Positions 1 through 7,643 of a DNA stretch of 64,000 bases are shown here, piece after piece (the stretch's first letter is position 1; every line of letters starts with the position of its first letter). The DNA comes from Sphingobium sp. EM0848 (lineage in GTDB: Bacteria; Pseudomonadota; Alphaproteobacteria; Sphingomonadales; Sphingomonadaceae): the NCBI RefSeq assembly GCF_013375555.1, contig NZ_JABXWB010000005.1:1514001-1578000 (forward strand), given 5' to 3'. The notes beneath the pieces were generated by a model. That model did not search any database and was not told the origin of the DNA. It saw only the letters and a list, made by a program, of their open reading frames with translations. The translations under genes were made by a program, and so were the position numbers.

Positions 1-1072
<1,072 letters not shown>

Positions 1073-1426
1073 GATTTGGGTCCGACTTTCCTGGCGCTGG
1101 TCCGCGACGGAATGTCGCTTTCACAAGCGGAAGCCAGCGCTACCAAATTGCGAACTGGCAGGCCTGAATGCGGACCGCCGATGAACCTGATATGCGCCCT
1201 GCGGCAGCCAAAGACAAGCTGGACGCAATATGTCGGTGCCGATCAGCGATCCCTTGGAACGCGTGACTCTATTACAAGCCATGAGCAGAAATATCGTGTC
1301 GCAGGTGGAATACCGGGCACTTCCCAAGGATATTTCTCTCGAATTTTTGGTGACACGGCAATGTTGTATGATCGTCGATTAAGCCTATATGGAAGTCATC
1401 AAGTGCATAGCAACGTAGGCGCTCTT
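1073..1426. other. Intergenic region between groEL and the first small gene
   Basis: The two genes diverge here. The groEL promoter must lie in this stretch, but I see no CIRCE inverted repeat, no groES and no convincing short gene. Confidence 0.5.
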
Positions 1427-1469
1427 GACTGAGAGACCATCGCGCTCCCGCTTACCAAGGGAGTGACAC
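1427..1469 (+). promoter_or_regulatory. Shared 5' leader element, copy 1
   Basis: GACTGAGAGAC, four bases, GCGCTCCCGC, then AAGGGAG just before the ATG at 1470. CTCCC can pair with GGGAG around a nine-base loop, which would hide the Shine-Dalgarno. Same layout as eight other copies in the window. Confidence 0.7.
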
Positions 1470-1688
1470 ATGGATCTCAATCAACTTTATTTTGAGCATC
1501 AGATTTTGCTCATGAACGCCGCCGACGCGATCAGTGAGCCGGCACGCCGCAAGCATTTGGCCGCAGCGGGCATTATCGGCGGTCAGATCTTCGACCTGCT
1601 TTCCTCGAAAAAGGCGGATGCGTCGGGGAGTTGGCTGCCCTGGACGGATCAGTCCGGCCTGGCCACAGACATGGTTGCGTCGGCATGA
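1470..1688 (+). CDS. Small helical protein, leader-controlled
   Basis: A 72-residue protein starting MDLNQLYFEHQ. Its N-terminal half matches a layout seen in three other small proteins here: an aromatic near the start, then a run of Ala/Glu/Arg with an Arg-x-x-His or similar turn, predicted helical. It follows leader copy 1, with GGGAG serving as ribosome binding site seven bases before the ATG. The stop overlaps the next start (ATGA), so the two genes are probably translationally coupled. No enzyme motif, signal peptide or membrane segment is visible. Function unknown. Confidence 0.65.
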   Translation: MDLNQLYFEHQILLMNAADAISEPARRKHLAAAGIIGGQIFDLLSSKKADASGSWLPWTDQSGLATDMVASA

Positions 1689-1963
1689 CAGCGGACTCGA
1701 CCACACCGGCCCGCCCGCGAAGGCGAGCGTTCGTTAGCCGCGAGCCACGGATCTCTCCTGACCAGGCGAGGCGGCAGGGGTTGATCACGCATCTTGCATT
1801 CGTCCTTCTGGGGCAGGAGGAAGCAATCCGCTTTCTGAACACCCACAATGCCTCGCTTGGCGCACGGCCCCTCGATTTGGCGATCGCCGATCCAGCGGGA
1901 TATTCAAGGGTGGAAGGTGCGGTCCAGCTCCTTGCCCGACCCGCAGCCGGCGGTCGGCAGTAA
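1685..1963 (+). CDS. DUF2384-like (Xre/MbcA/ParS C-terminal type) small protein
   Basis: A 92-residue protein. The start at 1685 is chosen because it overlaps the upstream stop. A basic, Pro-rich N-terminus leads to ISPDQARRQG, and the C-terminal half reads EEAIRFLN....LGARPLDLA, followed by a short helix. That is close to the toxin-binding domain of Xre/MbcA/ParS antitoxins, where a leucine-rich helix precedes a G-x-R/T-P-x-D/E-L turn. A paralogue lies at 22568-22801. Known relatives pair with RES toxins, but none is nearby and the only partner is the 72-residue helical protein. The domain call is by eye. Confidence 0.55.
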   Translation: MTADSTTPARPRRRAFVSREPRISPDQARRQGLITHLAFVLLGQEEAIRFLNTHNASLGARPLDLAIADPAGYSRVEGAVQLLARPAAGGRQ

Positions 1964-2036
1964 TCTTGCTCGTCAACCCATGCTCACCAGGATTGGACAG
2001 AAGATGGCAGGTGTCCCGGCAGAGGAAACGGAACTC

Positions 2037-2159
2037 ATGGCTCGCTATGGCATCATCAAGGTGCCGGCATATCGCTACCATTATCGTGACTGGCGGTATT
2101 CGACCTTGAACGATGCGCTTGCTCAAGCCAGGCGCGATGAGGCGGCGCGCTCGAAATGA
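2037..2159 (+). CDS. 40-residue protein with MxRY...RYSxLxDAxAQARRD motif
   Basis: The start at 2037 is preferred because GAGGA lies about ten bases upstream and because the protein then aligns with the C-terminal tail of the membrane protein at 19396-19752. Both share a Met-x-Arg-Tyr opening, a Tyr-rich middle, Arg-Tyr-Ser, and Asp-Ala-x-Ala-Gln-Ala-Arg-Arg-Asp near the end. Earlier in-frame ATGs at 1980 and 2004 are possible but have weaker ribosome binding sites. It may be a small free-standing domain. Function unknown. Confidence 0.5.
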   Translation: MARYGIIKVPAYRYHYRDWRYSTLNDALAQARRDEAARSK

Positions 2160-2438
2160 GCAGCGCGCCGCGGCATTTGGTCGTGCCACGGGTGCGATCG
2201 CAGTGCGAAATCGAAGGAAACTGAAGACGGAGTTCCGGGCAGATGGAAGAGTATTCGCTCGATTAGCCCGGATCGGTTTTTGCATTTCCGTCGATTTGTG
2301 CTATCAACGCCTTGCTGAACGTCGCGCTTCGACGGATATCGGGCCGCTTCGGCTCTCCCTTGTCCCACATTTGCCTCTTGAAGCCGGGATGCCCGCATTG
2401 TCGCGTGCGCCCATGAAACTTGGACAAGGAGCTCCAAT

Positions 2439-2645
2439 ATGTTCATCGGAACAGTCAAATTTTTCAATGCCGACAAAGGCTATGGCTTCATCGCGCCGGA
2501 AAGCGGCGGCGGCGACGCCTTCGTGCATATAACCGCGGTTGAACACGCGGGCATGCGCACGCTCGAGAAGGATCAGCGCGTGTCTTACACGCTGGAAACG
2601 GATCAGCGCGGCAAGGCATCGGCCACCAACCTTCAGCCTGCCTGA
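2439..2645 (+). CDS. Cold-shock domain protein, copy 1
   Basis: A 68-residue, single-domain CspA-type protein. RNP1 is KGYGFI and RNP2 is AFVHI, on the usual five-stranded nucleic-acid-binding barrel that acts as an RNA chaperone. AAGGAGCTCC precedes the ATG. The 279 bases upstream hold no gene and could be a long 5' UTR, as is usual for csp genes. A close paralogue lies at 21671-21877, also inside a small-gene island. Next downstream is the alanine-rich protein at 2709. Confidence 0.92.
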   Translation: MFIGTVKFFNADKGYGFIAPESGGGDAFVHITAVEHAGMRTLEKDQRVSYTLETDQRGKASATNLQPA

Positions 2646-2708
2646 CGGAGGGTCGGGCGGCTTCCGCCGCCGCCCCCCACGCGAATTTGAAACAGGACTT
2701 TCCTCTTA

Positions 2709-3044
2709 ATGAAAAGATATAAGGAACCGCATTTCCAGGAGCGCATAGCCGCTGCGGCGAGCGCCCGGACAGAGGTTCTCGAGCGACTGCGGACGAAAGT
2801 GCCCGTAGTTCGGGGTGTTACGCCCGACCAAGCAGAACGCCGTCTGGCAAAGGAAGCTGCGGCGCGGCAAAGGCGCCAGGCGGCCCTGCTCGCGGCGAAA
2901 GAGCAAAAAGCCGCCAAACGTGCGCAGGCCAATGAAATTGCCGCGGCGAAGGCGGCCAAGCAAAAGCCCGAACTCAGTGAGGCTGAACGCAAATCAGCCC
3001 GCGATGCGCGATATCTCGCCCGCAAGAACCGGCTATCGTCTTGA
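2709..3044 (+). CDS. Alanine/lysine-rich coiled-coil protein (DUF6481-like)
   Basis: 111 residues opening MKRYKEPHFQERIAAA, then a long Ala/Lys/Arg/Glu helix (residues ~10-105) with heptad-like spacing, ending ARDARYLARKNRLSS. From memory this resembles DUF6481, a small basic family common in sphingomonads and often found next to cold-shock genes, as here. It is cytoplasmic, with no signal peptide. The high basic content suggests nucleic-acid or ribosome association, which is inference only. Confidence 0.7.
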   Translation: MKRYKEPHFQERIAAAASARTEVLERLRTKVPVVRGVTPDQAERRLAKEAAARQRRQAALLAAKEQKAAKRAQANEIAAAKAAKQKPELSEAERKSARDARYLARKNRLSS

Positions 3045-3195
3045 GCGGGATGCTGCAAAGCCTTTCGGCTGGTGCGGCACCCTTGCAGATACAACCCCAT
3101 GTCCGTCGCCGCCATCGTCGCAAGCGCCTGATCAAAGGCCGCGCCGTGCAGCGAGGGACAACTATACAAATGCGGCTCGCGCCGCGAGGACATTT

Positions 3196-3384
3196 ATGAA
3201 TATATTTTCCAAACCCGATAAACACGCAACCCGCTCCTCCTCCTTGCGCAGGCCGGAGTCGCGCCTTCCTGCTCTTGGCCGCCCGACGACGCTGTCGAGC
3301 AGTGAATTGAAGCGCGTCGTCATAGCGATGGTGGGCCGACTTCCCGGCAGATTATTCGCCGTGCGATCATCCAAGTTACAGTGA
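3196..3384 (+). CDS. Small basic protein, unidentified
   Basis: 62 residues starting MNIFSKPDK, rich in Arg and Ser, with GAGGA seven bases upstream of the ATG. A short hydrophobic patch (VVIAMVGRLPGRLFAV) near residues 41-56 is too short and charged for a clear membrane span. It sits nine bases before the next gene and may be co-transcribed with it. No recognised domain. The coding call rests on the ribosome binding site and the tight spacing. Confidence 0.4.
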   Translation: MNIFSKPDKHATRSSSLRRPESRLPALGRPTTLSSSELKRVVIAMVGRLPGRLFAVRSSKLQ

Positions 3385-3393
3385 GGAATCTCC

Positions 3394-3615
3394 ATGAGCC
3401 GAGAAGCAATCCGTCCCTATCTCATCTCCAAGGATGATGATGGGAATTTCCGGCTCACGGTACGCGAGACCCGCTACAATTCCCAAGGTTATCCGCTGGT
3501 CACATCGCATATGCAGGAGGAGACATTCAAATCCGCGGCCGCAGTCCGTACCTTCGCTCGCGACGTGTTCAAGGCCGAACCTGGCCAATATGACCAGACG
3601 AAGTCTCGGTCGTAA
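3394..3615 (+). CDS. Conserved-looking 73-residue protein, unidentified
   Basis: Starts MSREAIRPYLISKDD after AGGAATCTCC, a good ribosome binding site. The composition is balanced and soluble, with a pattern suggesting a small beta sheet followed by a helix (AAAVRTFARDVF, residues ~48-59). The spermidine-synthase-like gene starts six bases after its stop, so the two are probably one transcript. No family recognised. Confidence 0.6.
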   Translation: MSREAIRPYLISKDDDGNFRLTVRETRYNSQGYPLVTSHMQEETFKSAAAVRTFARDVFKAEPGQYDQTKSRS

Positions 3616-3621
3616 ACCGGA

Positions 3622-4326
3622 ATGACCGTACTGGCCCCACAGGATGACCGGGTGGCAATTCCGGTAGAGCTGGTTGACACCGCACAACTTCCCGACGGAG
3701 GTGAATTGCTCCTGTGGCGTCGAGGAGACGATTATTCGATCCGGTTCGGCGAAGATGAACTGATGGGCAATCAGGTTCGCCATTCGGAAGAAGCGCTGGC
3801 GACACTGGTATGCGAACGGCTGCCCCATCGGGATGCCCGCATCCTCATCGGCGGGCTGGGCATGGGCTTCACGCTGGGGGCGGCACTTTCATCGCTTGCA
3901 TCGTCGGCTGAGGTCATCGTCGCCGAACTTGTGCCTGAGATCGTCAAATGGGCAAGGGGGCCGCTAGCCCATCTGTTTCAGGACCATCTCGTCGATCCCC
4001 GCCTGTCGCTTGAGATGGCCGATGTCCATGACGTGATCGTCAGGCAGGAGGCCGCATTCGACGCCATTCTTCTGGACGTCGATAATGGTCCCGACGGGAT
4101 GATCCACCTTCCCAACGAACGGCTTTACTGCGACTGGGGATTGCGTTCGGCGCGTGACGCGCTGAGGGCCGGTGGCATTCTCGCCATATGGTCCGCCTAT
4201 ACGGATGATGACTTTGTCGATCGCCTGGAGAATGCCGGTTTCGATGTGGAAGAGGTGAGCATCCCTGCGCTGGCCGGCGAGGAACATGTAATTCACACGA
4301 TCTGGCTTGCATCCAAGGGTGATTGA
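3622..4326 (+). CDS. Spermidine-synthase-like Rossmann methyltransferase-fold protein, copy 1
   Basis: 234 residues. The SAM/dcSAM-type loop is LIGGLGMGFTLG (residues ~74-85), the strand-2 acid sits in VIVAELVPEIV, and the strand-4 motif is DAILLDVDNGPDG (residues ~145-157), all typical of the spermidine synthase fold. It is shorter than true spermidine synthases (~280) and lacks the usual N-terminal sheet, so the substrate is unknown. A close paralogue lies on the other strand at 24857-25607. Co-directional with the 73-residue protein just upstream. Confidence 0.8.
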   Translation: MTVLAPQDDRVAIPVELVDTAQLPDGGELLLWRRGDDYSIRFGEDELMGNQVRHSEEALATLVCERLPHRDARILIGGLGMGFTLGAALSSLASSAEVIVAELVPEIVKWARGPLAHLFQDHLVDPRLSLEMADVHDVIVRQEAAFDAILLDVDNGPDGMIHLPNERLYCDWGLRSARDALRAGGILAIWSAYTDDDFVDRLENAGFDVEEVSIPALAGEEHVIHTIWLASKGD

Positions 4327-4327
4327 G

Positions 4328-4354
4328 GTCGGCGGCTAACGATGAGCCGGCGAC
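4328..4354. terminator. Hairpin between convergent genes
   Basis: GTCGGCGGCT and AGCCGGCGAC face each other around AACGATG, a ten-position stem with one G-G mismatch. There is no T-run, so it is a possible rather than certain terminator. Confidence 0.45.
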
Positions 4355-4363
4355 ATTCCGTGG

Positions 4364-4642
4364 CTAATCTGCTCGGCGCCAGAATCGGGTGTCAGAACAG
4401 GAATGCTGAGCTTTCGTAGAAGGTTGGGCCTTGATGCCGGGGTGGACTCCGGCGACTGCGCCACCTTCGTTTTCCCAATCATCGATCGCAGCCTCCAGTC
4501 GCCGTTCACGCTCCCGCGGAAGGGATGCCGCGCGACGTGTCCGTTCCCGTGCCGCGCCCAGGGCGAGCCCCTGTCGCTCGACGTTGGCGTGCAAACCACG
4601 CTCCCGCGATGATGAAGAGGGAGAATATATTGAGATGGACAT
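4364..4642 (-). CDS. Arg/Glu-rich small protein, leader-controlled
   Basis: 92 residues starting MSISIYSPSSSSRERG at 4642. This start is chosen because leader copy 2 ends right before it, with AAGGAGAG as ribosome binding site. The middle (residues ~18-60) is a charged Arg/Glu/Ala helix and the C-terminus is polar and probably disordered. No known domain. It is convergent with the spermidine-synthase-like gene. The conserved leader is the best evidence that it is a real gene. Confidence 0.55.
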   Translation of the reverse strand: MSISIYSPSSSSRERGLHANVERQGLALGAARERTRRAASLPRERERRLEAAIDDWENEGGAVAGVHPGIKAQPSTKAQHSCSDTRFWRRAD

Positions 4643-4686
4643 GTCGCTCTCCTTGCCAAACGGGAGCATAAGTCTCTCTCAGTCAC
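4643..4686 (-). promoter_or_regulatory. Shared 5' leader element, copy 2
   Basis: On the reverse strand: GTGACTGAGAGAGAC, then TTATGCTCCCG, then AAGGAGAG and the ATG at 4642. CTCC can pair with GGAG. This copy has an extra GA in the purine run. Confidence 0.65.
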
Positions 4687-4736
4687 AGCATGTTTGGAAA
4701 TCAGAACTGGGATACGTTAATATACCACATAATACA

Positions 4737-4829
4737 TCAGGAACCTAACGGACTCATCCTCCGGAGATGCAGGAGAAATGGGCCATTAAATCGTTCGACC
4801 GCCTGACCGATCCGTAGAAGGGGGAACAT
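4737..4829 (-). CDS. 30-residue microprotein or gene remnant behind a leader element
   Basis: A short reading frame, MFPLLRIGQAVERF..., ending MSPLGS, starts at 4829 with AGGAGAG five bases upstream, and leader copy 3 precedes it. Composition is half hydrophobic and half basic. It may be a genuine microprotein or the truncated stump of a longer leader-controlled gene. I would not call it without the leader. Confidence 0.35.
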   Translation of the reverse strand: MFPLLRIGQAVERFNGPFLLHLRRMSPLGS

Positions 4830-4871
4830 GGCCGCTCTCCTCTTGTGCGGGAGCGCGATTGTCTCTCGCTC
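4830..4871 (-). promoter_or_regulatory. Shared 5' leader element, copy 3
   Basis: Reverse strand: GAGCGAGAGAC, AATC, GCGCTCCCGC, then AGGAGAG and the ATG at 4829. Uniquely, GGGAGCG at its 5' edge can pair perfectly with the CGCTCCC, giving an alternative stem (4849-4873) that would release the ribosome binding site. Confidence 0.55.
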
Positions 4872-4994
4872 CCGGCGAGCAGTGAGATCGAAGCCGCGAC
4901 GGCAGCGTGTACACGCATGGACTCGGTTGCCTAACGGTCACATCGATCCTTCTCGGCATATGAACGATGGACGCTGAGCGGCGTTATAGCCTTT

Positions 4995-5258
4995 ATGGCT
5001 CCTCCTCCGATTGAACAAGCCGCCAATGCCCTCGTCGCAGAGGTTCAAAGGCAATCAGCAACCCGTCTGGCGTTCTATGACCCTGAAGGTGACTTTCATT
5101 TGAGCGCTACAGAGTTGGTCCGATCCGTCGTCACCTCCTTGCGAGAACCCTCCCAACAGATGATAGACGCGGCCATCTACGAGGAGAGTGCCGACCCCCG
5201 TGCGACGGCAAAACATGTTTGGCAGGCCATGATCGACGTCATGCTGGCGGAAGACTGA
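4995..5258 (+). CDS. Small soluble protein, unidentified
   Basis: 87 residues, MAPPPIEQAANALVAEV..., predicted mostly helical with a beta-like stretch (RLAFYDPEGDFHLSA, residues ~22-36). No membrane segment or known motif. No leader element is visible before it and the ribosome binding site is weak, so expression is uncertain. Reading density and normal composition support a real gene at the edge of the small-gene island, just before the IS91-type scar. Confidence 0.5.
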   Translation: MAPPPIEQAANALVAEVQRQSATRLAFYDPEGDFHLSATELVRSVVTSLREPSQQMIDAAIYEESADPRATAKHVWQAMIDVMLAED

Positions 5259-5440
5259 AAGTCTATTCCAAAATGGTCGAACAGGGCGTGGTAGGTTCCT
5301 CGCGATGGATTGGCAGGTTTGCCGAGTCACCCGTTGCCGACCCGCCATTCTGGAATCGGCCATTTGGGTGCGAAGTTCGAATAGCTGCCCTTCCGGACCT
5401 AGGTATCGAAAATTGGCCCCGGAACGGCAAAGAAGGTTTA

Positions 5441-5635
5441 GGGTTTCGGGCGCTTGCGTACGAAAGCCTCCCATGCAGGAACCCGCGATTCCAGCAGGTT
5501 GCCCTATGGGGATTTATGCTTTCGGCTGGTTCGGCTGGACCAGAGATGCACGCTGATGGACGCGCGAGGGCGGCGGAACGGCAGGTTCTGGGATGTGCCA
5601 GAGGCGTGTTCATCGCTCTGACCGTGATGATGCCA
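5441..5635 (+). repeat. Left arm of a 195-bp inverted repeat
   Basis: Matches the reverse complement of 6191-6385 over its whole length, roughly 85 percent by eye, without net gaps. It flanks the transposase fragment. The 5259-5440 stretch before it holds no gene I can support. Confidence 0.75.
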
Positions 5636-5730
5636 GGAGCTGACACCGGCCCTTTTGGAGACGGACGCAGGCCTTGCCTTTGGCCACCGCAGCAGATGTG
5701 GGGTCATGGTGGCTGTTCGATCATGCCGGG

Positions 5731-6190
5731 TCATGACGCAAGTTCCCGGATCGGCAGGGTCGGCTGGGGTGGCGCCCGTGGCTGACCCCAGCGCGCAAAG
5801 GTCTCAATGACGATCATGCGCCCGCCACAGCACGGGCATGGTGGGCAGGTGTCGAGCGGAGTTTCGGGCATTGGCACCTTTGGTTCCGACGGGACAGCCA
5901 GCAGCCTCCGGGCGAGCGCGAGATTGTCCCTACGCGCTGCGCTGGCGAGCAGGCCGTAATGGCGGATGCGGTGGAAGCCGCGCGGCAGGACGTGGAGCAG
6001 GAAGCGACAGATAAACTCGTCAGCGGTAAGGGTCATGAGACGGTGGCGTTCAGCGCCGTCGCGGCGATAGTCCTTGTAGCGGAAGGTGACGCCGTTTTCG
6101 TCGAACGCGACCAGGCGCCGGTTCGAGATGGCGACGCGGTGGGTGTAGCGCGAGAGATAGGCGAGCACCGCCTCGGGTCCAGTAAAAGTT
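5731..6190 (-). pseudogene. IS91-family transposase, C-terminal fragment
   Basis: The reverse strand encodes TGPEAVLAYLSRYTHRVAIS, then RLVAFDENGVTFRYKDYR, a CPCCGGRM zinc-knuckle-like tail and a stop at 5731. This is the end of the Y2 rolling-circle transposase of IS91/IS801-type elements. The N-terminal half, with the HUH metal site and catalytic tyrosines, is missing: the frame runs into the right arm of the inverted repeat at 6190. It is a dead remnant. IS91 elements move by rolling-circle transposition and often drag neighbouring DNA. Confidence 0.8.
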
Positions 6191-6385
6191 GGCATCATCA
6201 CGGTCAGAGCGCCGAACATGCCTCTGGCGCATCCCAATGCCCGCCGTTCCGCCGCTGTCGCGCGTCGACCATCGCGACTCTCTTATCCAGCCGAACCAAC
6301 CGAAAGCATAAATCCCCATAGGGCAACCTGCTGGAATCGCGGGTTCCTGCATGGGAGGCTTTCGTACGCAAGCGCCCGAAACCCT
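6191..6385 (-). repeat. Right arm of the 195-bp inverted repeat
   Basis: Reverse-complement partner of 5441-5635. With the ~555-base centre, the two arms form a long interrupted palindrome around the transposase remnant. The 6386-6567 stretch to the next gene shows nothing I can name. Confidence 0.75.
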
Positions 6386-6567
6386 TCACCTTGCCGGCCG
6401 TTCAACGCCGAATTTTGGGCACCCAGAACCTGACCGGCGGCTATTCCGTTCTGGATACCCCAATCCCGGCTAGAAGCTTTATACCCGGCCAGCCGGATCG
6501 GACGGAGTTGAGTCCCCGAGCTATCCGACATGGCGTCCGCCTCTCAGGTCGTGACGCAACTTTACGG

Positions 6568-7635
6568 TCACTCGAGCAGCAGCTTTTTCAACTGCGCCTG
6601 ATCCGCCGTGCTCAGACCGACCACATCGCGCAGATAGCCTTCTGGCGAGCCGTTGCGTTTTGCCATTTCATCGAACGCTGCAGCGATATAAGCTTGGTCG
6701 GCGGCAAGCAGCACGTCGGTCACCGACTTGGACAGGGTCGTCAGTATCGGATCGGACGCGTTGTCGCGTGCCAGCGCCGCAGGTAGGTAACGATTGGTGA
6801 GTGCATAATCCGCAAACACCGTCTCTCGTGGTACGCCAACGGCCGTCAGCACCAGCGCCGCAGCGAGGCCTGCCCGGTCTTTGCCCGCACTGCAGTTGAA
6901 GGCGAGCGGCAAGCGGCCGGCGATAAGCTGCCGGAACATCTTGCGATAGGCTGGTGCTTGCTCATAGGGAAGTGTGCGGTAGGCTGCGACCATTAGACCG
7001 CGCGCTTCGGCCTCGGTCACCTTGCGATTGAACAGGCGGGCAAGATCGCCACCGCTCATCGCATAATTCCGCGTCCAATAGCCGATATGCGCGACCGCGA
7101 CCCATTGATTCGGTTCGTCCCGGCGCTCGCGCCCCGTGCGGAAATCATAGACCGAACGAATGCCGAGCCGACCGAGATAATCGAAGTCATGCGCCGTCAG
7201 TCGCGCCATCGATCCCGATCGATAGACCCTGCCCCAGCGGACAGTTCTGCCATCGGCGGTGCGATAGCCCCCGATATCGCGAAAATTGCGTCCGCCCTCG
7301 AGCGGCAGCACACGCTCGGCAACCCAACGGCCCTCGCCTTTGGCGGGTTGGACGTAAAAATAGGGCCGACCGGCGTCGTTCAGCGTCACCTCGGCCATGC
7401 CGTCGCGGTCGTCATCGACAAGCTTGCGCCGCGCTGCGGCGGGCGCATCAGGACGATCAGCGACGAAGAGGTTAACGGACTCATCCGCCCATTCAGGCCA
7501 ACTCACCCGATAGCCGCCGTCAGCGATGCGCTCAACCTTGCTGTCTGCCGCCGGAGGCACGGTCAGGCGGGCGTTGGCCGGAATGCCGGTGCTGGCGACA
7601 ATCGTCGCCAGCACCATCTTCAGGATATTTCTCAT
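6568..7635 (-). CDS. Exported tyrosine-protein phosphatase
   Basis: 355 residues. The start at 7635 gives a clear signal peptide (MRNILKMVLATIVAS...NA), so the enzyme is probably periplasmic. An N-terminal beta domain (to ~residue 105) is followed by the phosphatase domain: GGRNFRDIGGY, VYRSGSMARLTA and the P-loop NCSAGKDRAG (residues ~258-267), with catalytic Cys and Arg in C-x5-R. This is the Tyr_phosphatase3 family. The residue before Cys is Asn, where His is usual. The gene starts eight bases after the TonB-receptor stop, so they form an operon, and substrate release from an imported phosphorylated compound is a possible role. Confidence 0.85.
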   Translation of the reverse strand: MRNILKMVLATIVASTGIPANARLTVPPAADSKVERIADGGYRVSWPEWADESVNLFVADRPDAPAAARRKLVDDDRDGMAEVTLNDAGRPYFYVQPAKGEGRWVAERVLPLEGGRNFRDIGGYRTADGRTVRWGRVYRSGSMARLTAHDFDYLGRLGIRSVYDFRTGRERRDEPNQWVAVAHIGYWTRNYAMSGGDLARLFNRKVTEAEARGLMVAAYRTLPYEQAPAYRKMFRQLIAGRLPLAFNCSAGKDRAGLAAALVLTAVGVPRETVFADYALTNRYLPAALARDNASDPILTTLSKSVTDVLLAADQAYIAAAFDEMAKRNGSPEGYLRDVVGLSTADQAQLKKLLLE

Positions 7636-7643
7636 GTCGACTC

